Below, one piece after another: positions 10,556 through 20,640 of a stretch of 64,000 nucleotides of DNA; within the stretch, counting starts at the first letter, position 1, and each line of letters starts with the position of its first letter. This DNA is from Diphasiastrum complanatum (Eukaryota; Streptophyta; Lycopodiopsida; Lycopodiales; Lycopodiaceae): contig CM055092.1 of assembly GCA_029204225.1 (NCBI GenBank), positions 67,459,923-67,523,922 of the forward strand. The letters run 5' to 3'. The notes under the pieces were generated by a model. The model did not search any database and had not been told where the DNA came from. It saw only the letters and a list, made by a program, of their open reading frames with translations. A program made the translations under genes and the position numbers.

Positions 10556-13494
10556 ATGGCAAGTCTTGGGGAGAGTTTGCTGGGTGAATCTAGCAAACTA
10601 GATGGCACAAACTACAGAGTGTGGAAGTTCAAGATAGCCAATATCTTGATGGATAAGAATTGCTGGGAGGTCATGACAGGTACAGAACCTGTACCAACAT
10701 CTGATCCTGAATTGAAGGACTACATGAACAGGAGACAGAAAGCTCATAGGATAATCAATCTTTCTGTCAAGGACAATATTATTCCTCACATTTGCAATGC
10801 AAGGGATGCAGCTGATGCTTGGACAATTGAAGTCTATGTTTGAAACAGTGGATTCAGCCAAGCTGGTGTCTTTGCAAAACAGGTTACCTACTCTCAAGAT
10901 GGAAGCAGGTGCAACAATTGGTGATCATCTTACAAAGGTCAAGGACCTAATGGATCAGCTTGCTTCAGTTGGAGAGAAAGTAAGTGACAGGAGTATTGTT
11001 CCCATAGTCTTGAACAGCTTGTCATTCAACTATCAAGACTATGTGATGTCCCTTTCTGCTAGGGAGAAACTCCCAACCTTTGGGGAGTTATGTGGTCTTC
11101 TTTTACAGGAGGAGATGAGAAGGAAGAATCTTTCTGAAAGGGAAGATAATCCAGAGCTTGTATTTGCTTCTAAGAAGAAGCAAAACTTTCAGAAGAAAGG
11201 CACAGGCAAAAAAGAAGAACTCAAAGCAAAGCTTGGAGCAGTAGGTGTCCAAGTTACAGGTTGGAGAGGAGTCAAGCACCAATTCCTCATCTACACCCAA
11301 GAGGAAGGGCAACTGCAACTATTGTGGTAAGTATGGGCATTTTGCCTTTGAATGCAGGAAGAAGCAAAGTGATCAGAAGAAGGGAAAGAACGAGCAGGGT
11401 CACTTTGTTGACAAAGTTGCAGAGGAGGAGCAATCTGGTGTGCTTGAGCTATTCACTGCAGCCCTATCATCTGAATCCACATTTGGTGGATGGTACATTG
11501 ATTCTGGAGCCTCAAAGCACATGACACCTCATAGAGATTGGTTCAGCACCTATAAGGAGACAGAAGATGGTCAGCATGTTTGCCTTGGAGATAATTCAAC
11601 ACGTATGGTGAGGGGCAAAGGCACAGTTGCAATACATCTATCATCAGGCGAGGTGAAGGAAATTAAAAGTGTGTTGCATTGGCTCAGAACTTGCTATCTA
11701 TTGGTGCCATTACCAAACAGAACATGGTGGTAGAGTTTAATGATTCTAAATGTTTGGTAAAAGACAAAGATCAGAACTTCAAGGTGGTAGCCAAGGGAAT
11801 GCAAGAAGGAGGTCTTTACAAGCTTTTCACAACCATTCCTAGCCAAGAGGCCTTGTCTGCAAGAGATACTAATCGGGACAAGCTTTGGCATGAGAGATAT
11901 GGTCATTTGAGTTATAAAAGTTTGCAAGTTTTGAACAGGCACAAAATGGTAGTAGATCTTCCTAGCATTAAGTCTTCTTCAAATACATGTGAGGCTTGTG
12001 CATTAGGGAAGCAACAGAGGAAAAAGTTTTCAAAGGAGAAAGCTACCAGGGCCAAGGGCATTCTTGAACTTGTTCATTCAGATTTATGCGGTCCCATGCA
12101 GGTCAAATCAGTAGGGGGGGCATACTATCTCATGACCTTCGTAGATGATTTCTCTCGGAAGGTATGGGTCTATTTTCTAAAACTGAGATCTGAAGCGTTC
12201 AAATACTTCAAACAATGGAAAGCTATGGTGGAAAACCACACATGAAAGAGGTTAAAGACTCTCAGGTCAGATAAGGGTGGTGAGTATATTTCTGATGAGT
12301 TCAAAGATCTTTGCAAAGCATGTGGGATAAAGAGACAGTTTACTGCTCCACATACACCGCAGCAAAACGGCGTGGCTGAGCGGAAAAACAGGTCTATAGT
12401 TGAGTGTGCGAGGAGCATGCACAAGGCAAAGGGGTTGCCAAATTCCTTTTGGGCAGAAGCGGTAGCAACTGCTGTTTTTCTATTGAATAGAAGTCCAACC
12501 AAAGCAGTTGAAGGAATCACGCCAGAAGAGGCATATAGTGGCAACATGCCCAAAGTGGGCAGCCTTCGAGTATTTGGGTGTACACCATATGCACATATAC
12601 CAAAGGACTTGCGGAAGAAACTTGATGCAAAATCTGTAAAGTGTGTCTTTCTTGGGTATAGTGAAGGTGAAAAAGCTTATGTGCTATATGATCTCGAAAA
12701 CAAGAGGAAGATCCTAAGTCGAGATGTCATCTTTGATGAAGAGCATGCACCCAAGATACAGGAGCAGGAGAAGGAAGGACTTACTGAGTTCATACCCTTG
12801 ATTGATTCCACGGATGAGGATCCTAGTCAAGAGTCCTGTAAGCCTCAAGTGCAGGAGCAACAATAATAAATCGAACCTACTAGTTCGAGACCTCTTTTTG
12901 GCCAAGTACCAGAAGCAGAAGTTGGGGACAAACGGAAGACTAAGACAGTACCATGGGATACGTGGTCACCATCCACATCACCTACTGCTAGGAAGAAGCT
13001 ACCTAGATGGTATTGGGAAACAATCAAAGAAGGTCAAATGATTGAAGAAGGAGAGAGCAGTGAACAGGGTGTCAGAAGATCTCTTAGGTCTCATGAGAGA
13101 CAAGAGACTAACTTTGCTCTTATGTCCACTATTCTGAATGCAGATGAGCCACAGTTCTTTCACGAAGCCGTGAGAGAATAGGTATGGCAACATGCCATGC
13201 AGGAGGAGTACGACTCCATTGTCAAGAATGACACATGGGAGCTCACTACATTGCCAGAAGGGAAGCAACCAATAGGTTGCAAGTGGGTCTATAAGACCAA
13301 GTTTCATGCCAATGGAACAGTGGACAAGTACAAGGCAAGGTTGGTGGCGAAAGGCTATGCTCAGCAAGAGGGGCTAGACTATGATGAGACATTCGCACCT
13401 GTTGCTAAGATGACATCTATCAGGACCGTTTTGGCTATAGCCTCATATTTTGATTGGGATGTCCATCAAATGGATGTCAAGAGTGCCTTTCTTC
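10556..13494 (+). pseudogene. Copia gag-pol, truncated in reverse transcriptase
   Basis: The start ATG at 10556 opens a typical copia gag (KLDGTNYRVWKFK). Gag ends with a CX2CX4HX4C knuckle at 11314-11355. Protease (WYIDSGASKHM) is at 11491-11526, the integrase zinc finger (HERYGHLS ... CEACALGK) at about 11888-12005, and the integrase core (VHSDLCGPM ... FVDDFSRK) at about 12070-12500. The integrase C-terminal part runs to 12866 and the RT N-terminal region from about 13185. Frames shift near 10820, 11245 and 11680. Stops occur at 12243-12245, 12864-12869 and 13179-13181 (a TAG where Gln is expected). The copia match ends near 13494, just before the catalytic YVDD region, against unrelated CBL-intron-like sequence, so no 3' half or LTR follows. 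Confidence 0.92.
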
Positions 13495-14000
13495 TGGCAA
13501 AATTGGTGGAAAAGTTCCACTAAAAATCTCCTGCAAGATGAGATGACTACATTCACTACAAAAGATGCAAAAGGAAAGATCACCAACTTATATGTAGCCT
13601 TTTAACCTAAACCTTGTATGGAAATATGAGCTTGAAAACTTAGTACACAAAGAGCAAGATACAAAAGAATCTTAAAGTAAACTCACTGTTAACACATATT
13701 CACATAATTTGATATATTGCATATGAAAAGCAAAACAAATCACATACAACTGATGATAAAAGAGCAAGTAACCAACCTCTGATCTCTCAATGAACCCCTG
13801 TTGCTTGAAGTCATAGAGTTGAAATGCAACTACAAAACACCAAAGAAACAACAAAGTAATACCGTTATTTCTCTTAGTATGCTTTTAACTAGAACATCAT
13901 CATTACTTTCAAGAGAGGTTTCATTGTTATTGGCACATATGTGCCTAGGGTTTAATCTTCTAGAGGTTCATCTTTTTATGGATTCTTCCCACGCTACCAA
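13495..14000 (-). other. Intron-like DNA flanking a CBL exon
   Basis: This sequence interrupts the copia element. On the minus strand it contains one recognisable 53-bp exon (13777-13829) with splice-like flanks, and otherwise T-rich sequence like plant introns. A second AG-ending, T-rich stretch lies near 13555-13570, but no following exon could be read with confidence. Confidence 0.5.
13777..13829 (-). pseudogene. Calcineurin B-like (CBL) gene exon fragment
   Basis: The minus strand reads AFQLYDFKQQGFIERSE across exactly 53 bp. The block is bounded upstream by a T-rich stretch ending TTTTGTAG and downstream by GTTGGT, a fair acceptor and donor. Plant CBL proteins are EF-hand calcium sensors that recruit CIPK kinases, and their conserved FQLYDLKQQGFIERQE segment falls in an exon of about this length, as I recall. 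No neighbouring CBL exon was recognised on either side, so this looks like a captured or leftover gene fragment rather than a working gene. The surroundings are retrotransposon debris. Confidence 0.7.
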
Positions 14001-14352
14001 TGTTGTAATGCCTATTTTACCCCTTTTGGCTAAGCATTAGTTAAGTTGTACATAACTCATGGGGCATGTTTTAATTAAATGCATGAGACCCCCTTTTGTA
14101 AGCTATGTAAATTAGTGCAAGTGGCCCACTTGGCCAAGTAGCTCACTCCTATGGTTGACACCTAGACTTTCCATGCATGTAAAGGAGGTGCTTGCCTCAC
14201 AAGGGATTTGGAGGACCCACGCCCTCCTCTCTCTCTCTAGCAATTCATTTCTTCTTGAGACTTTTGAGTTTGTGAGGTGCTCATGCAATTCTCCTTGTGT
14301 GTGATATTTTCCATAGCCAAGTTTACTCAAGCTTTCATAGTTGATCTAGCAT
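14001..14352 (+). other. Possible LTR-like sequence, unresolved
   Basis: It begins with TGTTGTAATGCC, an LTR-type terminus, and contains a CT-rich stretch near 14225-14240. There is no clear TATA box, 3' end or second copy. It lies immediately before the chimeric copia frame at 14353, so it may be its upstream region. Confidence 0.3.
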
Positions 14353-15927
14353 TTGATCTCGGAGGAGAGTTTATGTTTTGTAAAGATGATATTAATTTTG
14401 CAATGCAAGCATCCTTTGGAGTTAATCCACTCGGATGTGCATTTCTCATCCAATTCGTCCAGGAACTGCCTTAGCCAGATTTACAAAGTGATTGTTGGTA
14501 GAGATGTCATTTTCGATGAAGGAAACATTCCAAATGTGTCTTCAAGCATGATTGATGGTAAAGTAGATGGATCTAACATCCTTGATGTTGATGAGAACGA
14601 TCCTACTTTGGATGGTGGTGATGATGGACCATCATCAAGTCAAAAGCCAAGGAGAACATCAAGAGAAAGACAAGTACCTTCAAGGCTCACATATGATCAA
14701 AAGGGTAAGCAAGTAGTTTCTAGAAATTATGTTGCTTTCCTAACCTCTTTGGATGATCCTACAAGTTTAGATCAAGCAAGGAAAGAAGAGGAGTGGATCC
14801 AACCAATGGATCTTGAGTATCGATCTCTTATGAAGAATGGAACATCTTTTGGAGGATCTTCTTGTGTACATGGAGCTATGCAAGTGGATGGATGTTATCT
14901 TGCTGTAAAATCAATTAATGGATCTGGAAAACAAAGTTTGTTCAATGACTTTGATGGTCAAGTTGAAGATCAAGAGGTTGATCTCAAAGTGCTTCAACTA
15001 GTCAAAAGGGAAGTTGGCAATTTGGAGCTAGTCAAGAGCATTAAAGGAGAGGTAGTTGGCAAAGGTGTTATGGATCTATTTTTACAGCATATTGAAGACT
15101 CAAGTAAGGTCAAAGGAGCAGCAAGTAAGTGTTGTTCAAGTTTACTTTACTTGTTCTGTCTCATGTTTGAGCAATTTCATGTGGATGTGTGCAAATTGTC
15201 AAGATATGGTAAAACTAGTTACATCGTTGAGCATTGTTTTGATGTTGGATTTGTACTAGCATTCTTGGCTGATTTTGCTGATGGAAATGAAGCTATTGGA
15301 GGTTCATTATGTCACTCATCCATGTCTAAGTTCTCAAGTGTTGAGCTACTTGGTGCCAATACTTGGAGATTGTCAATTTTTGGTGAATTCATGGTCATTT
15401 TCTTGCGTCAAGTAGATCTTGAAGATGGACTAGTGCAAACTACTTGGTTTATGGAGTCATGTGGTGCTGGATTTGCATCATTAATGTACTCACCTACTCA
15501 TGGATTTCCAAGGTTTGATGGTTTCTTGTGGCAAGATGAAGATGGAGGCTCATTTATGGAGTATCATGGTGGATACAAGGCAACAAAGGACAAAGGAGGA
15601 GGAGACATGCAAGCAAAAGTTGATCACTCACATTTATTATTTGTTTGCTGTATTTTTCCAGAGAGTTCAGAGTTGGAAGCATGGTGGAATCATCTCACTT
15701 ACATTCTATTTGATTCTTCATGTTCTAGTCACATTTTTACATGTAAAACTGATGTAAGAAATAGTGAAGCATCCCAAGTGGACACTATTCTCTATATCAA
15801 TTATGGTTGTTTCTATTTTGAGCATTACATGATCATTAAAAGAAGATCTATTCTTAGGAAGAAGGTCATTCTTATGATGGATCAAAGTTCTATTGGCAAA
15901 AACTATGCTAGGAGCATTGGAAGCTAG
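14353..15927 (+). CDS. 524-codon open frame: copia integrase pieces plus unknown domain
   Basis: This frame is open for 1,575 bp, unusually long here. Residues 17-33 match the integrase start of the copia at 40222-45427 (HPLELIHSDVHFSS). They are joined directly to an integrase C-terminal tail (GRDVIFDE, residues 49-56), so the catalytic integrase core is gone. Residues 100-163 match the copia linker and the first RT residues (EEEWIQPMDLEYRSLMKNGT). From about residue 165 to 524 the protein matches nothing I recognise and sits where reverse transcriptase should be. It includes Cys-, Phe- and Gly-rich stretches but no clear signal peptide or catalytic motif. RNase H and the 3' LTR of the same element follow at once. 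It may be a non-autonomous copia derivative with foreign sequence. The start codon is simply the first ATG of the frame. Confidence 0.6.
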   Translation: MISEESLCFVKMILILQCKHPLELIHSDVHFSSNSSRNCLSQIYKVIVGRDVIFDEGNIPNVSSSMIDGKVDGSNILDVDENDPTLDGGDDGPSSSQKPRRTSRERQVPSRLTYDQKGKQVVSRNYVAFLTSLDDPTSLDQARKEEEWIQPMDLEYRSLMKNGTSFGGSSCVHGAMQVDGCYLAVKSINGSGKQSLFNDFDGQVEDQEVDLKVLQLVKREVGNLELVKSIKGEVVGKGVMDLFLQHIEDSSKVKGAASKCCSSLLYLFCLMFEQFHVDVCKLSRYGKTSYIVEHCFDVGFVLAFLADFADGNEAIGGSLCHSSMSKFSSVELLGANTWRLSIFGEFMVIFLRQVDLEDGLVQTTWFMESCGAGFASLMYSPTHGFPRFDGFLWQDEDGGSFMEYHGGYKATKDKGGGDMQAKVDHSHLLFVCCIFPESSELEAWWNHLTYILFDSSCSSHIFTCKTDVRNSEASQVDTILYINYGCFYFEHYMIIKRRSILRKKVILMMDQSSIGKNYARSIGS

Positions 15928-15929
15928 GA

Positions 15930-16494
15930 AAGCGAGTTTTGAGGTACATCATTGGAACTAGAGATTTTGGCATATTGTATGAGGGATCATCACCTAATCT
16001 TTTTGGATTTTCAGATTTGGACTATGCTGGAGATGTAATGGATAGGAAATCCATTAGTTCTTATTGTATTCTCATAGGTGATGGAGCTATATCATGGATG
16101 TCAAAGAAACAAGCCACTATCTCATTGTCATCTAGTGAGGCCGAGTACAAAGCTCTTACACATTGCAAAAAGGAGATGGTATGGATCAAAAGGATGATCA
16201 AGGATCTTCACCTGCTAGATTTTTAAGAGAGCCCAGTCATCTTTTGTGACAATCAATCAGCCCAAAGAATGGCATCCAATCCTATCTTTCATGCTAGGAG
16301 CAAGCATATTGAGATACAATATCATTTTGTGAAGGAGCGAGTCATTGCAAAGGAGGTGGAGCTTCAACATGTGTCTTCAAGGGAATGTGTAGCTGATATC
16401 TTCACCAAAGCATTGGGAAAAGACTTGTTCATGAAGCATAGGACTTCACTTGGAGTATTATCAAAGTCTATGCTAAAACTAGTTGAAGAGGGAG
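15930..16494 (+). pseudogene. Copia RNase H and element 3' end
   Basis: The RT-RNase H connection (VLRYIIGTRDFG) is followed by RNase H motifs: the acidic FSDLDYAGD, then ISWMSKKQATISLSSSEAEYKAL, FCDNQSAQ and VADIFTKAL. One TAA at 16224-16226 splits it. The element tail ends at 16499, overlapping the first bases of the LTR, with a purine-rich AGAGGGAG just before the LTR. The upstream partner is the chimeric frame ending at 15927. Confidence 0.9.
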
Positions 16495-17145
16495 TGTGAA
16501 AGATTCAACTAGTTTCATCACATTTTGCAATATTTTCATATTTGGCATATTGAGGCCAAAGCTTGTTTTAGACTTAGAGGTTGACTTTTTCAAAGTTCAT
16601 TAGTCTAAATTTCATTTGAATAAACACTTTTTGAAAGTGTGGGAAAGATAGAATGCGAGTTTGAGTATATTCAATTTGAATAAGTTGGGTACATTGAATC
16701 TAGACCCAAAATTGGTAGGGTTAGCATTTTGGTGGGAAAGCCAAGTGGCCAAATAGGGTTTGGACCTGCTATAAAAGGATGTAACTCGTGGAGAGAGTCA
16801 TATTCTCTCTTCTCTATCTCATTTCATGCTTATACATGGTTCTCTTGGGTTCTACTATCCATTGGTGCCCTATCTTGGTGATTGCTTGCAATTCTATGTG
16901 TAGAATGATCTATATTTGCTATTTTTGGATCCACACGTGTGAAATACAGTAGCTTGATGGTTTTGTACGGACAGCAACAGTACATAATCATTTCATTCAA
17001 GTTTGATAAAGTTCTATTAGTGTTTTCATCTCAAATTGTGTGTAGATGCTGATTTTTCTACATTGGTGAAATTGGTAGTGTATTTCTCTTTCTAACCAAA
17101 GATCATTCAAGTAGATTGGATCTTAAGGATCTGAAATCTTTCACA
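16495..17145 (+). repeat. Copia 3' LTR, 651 bp, plus strand
   Basis: A complete LTR, TGTGAAAGATT to AATCTTTCACA, with a CTATAAAAGG TATA box at 16769-16778 and the palindrome CACACGTGTG near 16931. It follows copia RNase H and a purine tract, so it is a 3' LTR. It is about 97% identical by eye to the inverted copy at 248-898. On its right it abuts a minus-strand gypsy gag with no intervening spacer. Confidence 0.93.
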
Positions 17146-17899
17146 ATGGGTCCTTGTCGGCAGTACCTATCAATCTTACTTGACAGCCCTATAAGGTACC
17201 ATTCTATCTGCATTGCAACAGGATAAACACCCACCAATTTACCAATTAAGTTTTTTACCTTCTGGGTGTACCTTCTCAATGACTCATTCTCTTTCATTTG
17301 AACAAAGTTCAATCATGCAAGCACTTGTGTAGAGTACCCAATCTCATGAAATTGGGTGAAAAAGGCTTATCTCAGCAAGTTGCAAGTGTTAACGGCTGCA
17401 CGATCCATTTGGTTGTACCAAATTTGGGCTTGTTTCCGTAGCAGACCAAGGAATATACGTAATTTGTCTGCATTTGTTCCCTCACTATTGAAAATAGTGA
17501 TGACTGGGAGATATAGCTATCAGCGTCATTAGAAGAGGTTCCTTTAAAGTAATCATACTTAATTTTTGAACTGGAATTGAATCGTGGTTGAGGTGGGTCC
17601 ATTTCTGGCTCAAAATCGGATTTAGGATCATGATCGAGATCTGACTTTGGATTTGGATCGGTATCTAATTCAGGATCAGGTCCTAATTCAGGATTAGCAA
17701 CAATCTCAAGAAGTTTAGGTTCAGATTTCGTTTTGGATTTATCGAGTAAGTTATTGAAATAAACTTCAACTTTTTGATGATTGGCAAAAGGTGATGTGTC
17801 ACGCTGAAAGGCTTGTTGAAGGCTTTTGAAAGAGTTGTCACGATGGCTTTGGTATCTTTCCAAATGCTCGGCTCTAGAACTGCTTCCTATAGTTGACAT
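17146..17899 (-). pseudogene. Gypsy gag N-terminal half
   Basis: On the minus strand an ATG at 17899 opens a gag frame of 175 codons. Ser/Glu/Asp-Pro-rich repeats lead to a capsid-like region, and the match continues in another frame to about 17150 (NFVQMKENESLRRYTQKVKNL, typical of the retrotransposon gag domain). The C-terminal rest was removed where the copia LTR begins at 17145. The gag lies about 40 bp behind an Asp-tRNA-like primer site, so this is a true element 5' end. Confidence 0.8.
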
Positions 17900-17940
17900 T
17901 CATCTTTAACTGACAAACATCTAAATCCAAAAGATTAGCA

Positions 17941-17959
17941 ATCCCCGGCAGCAGTGCCA
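17941..17959 (-). other. Primer binding site, Asp-tRNA-like
   Basis: The minus strand reads TGGCACTGCTGCCGGGG. This matches 14 of 17 positions of TGGCGCCGTTGCCGGGG, the site many plant Athila/Tat-type gypsy elements use with aspartate tRNA. It separates an LTR fragment on the right from gag on the left, as expected for a minus-strand element. Confidence 0.7.
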
Positions 17960-18180
17960 AAAATAAGCATATATCATGTTATACTTATCTTAATTGTAAG
18001 GATATGTAGTATAAAATATTGTCGTTCCCCAAAGAGACTGCTTAATGTTGTAATTTTAGATGTTTTTATCTCATTTATTGTTCTTAGATTAAAAGTTGGT
18101 TGTCAATGGAAATTTAAGAGTATCGACAACCAATATCACTGATTGGGATGTGGTTTCAACATACAAAAGTGAAAGGTATT
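17960..18180 (-). repeat. Gypsy 5' LTR fragment (3' part)
   Basis: The sequence upstream of the Asp-type primer site on the minus strand. It matches 2336-2530 in inverted orientation, which shows it is a repeated LTR segment. The 5' part of the LTR is missing, replaced near 18185 by a copia gag. Confidence 0.75.
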
Positions 18181-18184
18181 GATG

Positions 18185-18965
18185 CCGACTAATCTCATAT
18201 CGTACGTGTTGCATTAGTGATTAGTATATCCGATCTAAATTTTTTCTTGCCAAGAAAAATAGAAGGCTCACCTTGATCTTGACCCTTTGACCACTTGCTT
18301 TTGCCTTTGCCCTTGAACTTGCCTTTGATGAACATAGCTTCCTCCTCTCCAACTTGAGATAAAAAAGTAGATCCACCTCTTGATAGAAGCCTAAACTCCT
18401 CATTCACCAAGTTCTCTTGCAGATCCTCCATACTTGGCAATGTATTTTGAATAGCAAAACTTTTTAGCATGATCATCCAACAAGCCACTTGAACAACTTG
18501 AAGAAGCTTTCACTAGTGCATTCTAGTTCATCACTCAAAGCTTTAACTCTCAAACAAAAGCATGAGCACCTTCACCCTTCTTTTGAAGACTTCAAATTTT
18601 TTTCTTCCTTAGGGTTAGGACCCTAGCTCATAAACCCTCTTCAAAGATTCCTAAGCATCACTTGATGCACTTACCAACTTCCTTGAGAAGTTCGTTAGTC
18701 ACATTCATCTTGATCACATGTAGAGCTTTCTTTGCCCTCTTGTCATACCTCAATTGTTCTTGAGGTGCCAAAAGGTCCCTCCTCCACACCTACAACAATA
18801 TCCATCAAGTAATTCATCTCAAGCAAAGATTCCATCCTCATCTTCTAGGTAGAATAATTTGTTGAGGTAAACCTATGATTGTCTTCCAACATGAAGCCAC
18901 TTGAGGTTGCCAGGTTTCAATGATATGGTCTTCTCTTTGAACCTATTCCAATGCACTTAGCGCTA
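18185..18965 (-). pseudogene. Copia gag remnant
   Basis: The minus strand encodes broken copia gag. A segment QLRYDKRAKKALHVIKMNVTNELLKE, recognisable around 18700-18780, corresponds to the KYKKRAR...FIKMNVSNEIL region of the copia gag at 40222-45427. A basic nucleocapsid-like tail (GKFKGKGKSKWSKGQ) follows at 18195-18488. Several stops and frameshifts are present. It sits downstream of the LTR at about 19270-20008, so the two are probably one minus-strand element. Confidence 0.7.
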
Positions 18966-19269
18966 AATCAACAAATGAGACTCAAGAAGAAATCACAAAG
19001 ATATGGAAACAATCTAGCCTATCTTTTTTCTCTTTCTAGCAAATCCTAGCACATAGAATGTTGATTTCTTGATCACAATAGATCTAAACACAATATGATG
19101 AACTTTTGCCAAAGCCTAAGATTGAATCATACTCTTGAAAAAATCCAGCAACTTAAAATAAAGAGATCCTATCAAAATTAGGGTTTTTCCAAAGATGCAA
19201 AATATTTAATCAAGCAAAATTTATATGCAAAAGCTAGAATCTAGATAACTCATCTAATAGAATGTACCA

Positions 19270-20008
19270 TCCACAATCATAAGCAATTTTTGTCTCCACA
19301 TTCCAGTAATTGGTTTTAAAAATCATCCATCTACAAGGGATTTGACCTAAAATGATGCTTGGACCACAAAGATCCACTTTCTATACTTGAAACTGCAAGA
19401 CTTGATCTAGAAACACCTCCAATAAGATGCACATCTAGTTTTATCTACGAGATAGAAATCATCAATTTTAGCATGCTAGAATTGCATAAATCACTAAGAT
19501 CTGATCATAAGCATGAAAGTACAGTAAGGTACTATCCTTGTCTGTACAACAATAGTAGCACACTATCCTTCACACGTTTGGAAGCAAGATCAATCACAAA
19601 ACCAGCATTCTACACATAGAAAACCAGGATATCAAGAGAGGTACACATGAGATGGACATAGAATCAAAAGAGATGAATTCTCTACATCAAAAGAAAATAC
19701 AATGGCATGTTCTCCATGCTGCTACTTCTATTTATAGCTTCTCAAATGTCATTTGGTCACTTGCCTTGAATGGTAATTTCTTGGTATCTCACCAAATGAC
19801 CTAGAATTTCTAGTCTAGATGCAATATATCAAATTAGCCAATTAGAATGGGTCCAAACTCGACCTCATCCACTTATCCACTTTCCAAAAATAGTAAAAAC
19901 ACTATTTAGTCCTTTATTGACATAAAAAAAATATATCTCTAAGTTGAGATCTAATTTTGGCCTCAAATTTGCCAAGATCAAACAACCAAACTAGTTGAAT
20001 TTTTCATA
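19270..20008 (-). repeat. Copia LTR, minus strand, diverged family member
   Basis: The minus strand begins TATGAAAAATTCAACTAGTTTGG, a slightly mutated version of the family start. It carries a CTATAAAT TATA box near 19729-19738. It shares with the 651-bp LTRs a CACACGT-type palindrome (here CACACGTTTG, near 19570) and TTGTACAGACA. The right edge (20008) is good; the left edge is approximate because U5 has diverged. Confidence 0.65.
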
Positions 20009-20029
20009 GCCTTCAATATTAAACTTGAC

Positions 20030-20640
20030 CATTATGAAATTTAAGCTTGATAGTACCTTCACCTTTCATGTTGTGAGATGAATTGTCACCTAGTTGGACA
20101 ACCTTAAAATGAGTGAATGGTTTGAGGTCATAAAACCAATCATAATGGTGTGTCATGTGTTGAGTTGATCTCGAATGCAAGTACCAAGGTAGTCATCTTG
20201 GAGTTCTTCTCATTTGTCCATAAATGCAACATCGTCTTCATCTACTATTTCGACTTGGGTTGATTTGCTGTCGTGAGTAGTGTGCTTGTTGCTAAAACTA
20301 CTTCTTCCTCTCATTGTTATATTTGAGTGTTATGTAGTCTTTGATTGACATGACCTTTCCTCTTGCAATATTTGTAAAATTATTGTTGAGATGATGATGG
20401 CTTATAATTTAAATTTGGTTGCTCCTTACTCTTTGATTCTGTTGCTTAATTAGACTAGGTGATTTGTTGGATCTATACTTTGAATTTTTTTTCTTGAATA
20501 TAGAGCTTGAGTTAGAAGATGATCCATTTCTTCTAATCTCTTCTTGAAGTAGCATAGAGATTACTATAGTAAGAGTGAGGCCTCGTTGAGTGAAAATCAT
20601 TAAATCCAATCCTCATATGCCTCAAGTAGCTCGATAATAG
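20030..20640 (-). pseudogene. Copia gag end and protease fragment
   Basis: On the minus strand a gag C-terminal piece (LLQEEIRRNG) is followed by a Ser/Lys/Asn-rich linker. A protease start then appears in which the expected Y-x-D-S-G is damaged but HMTHHYDWFYDLKP is clear near 20120-20170. The fragment breaks into the LTR beginning at 20008, so the LTR probably inserted into this protease gene. Confidence 0.65.
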
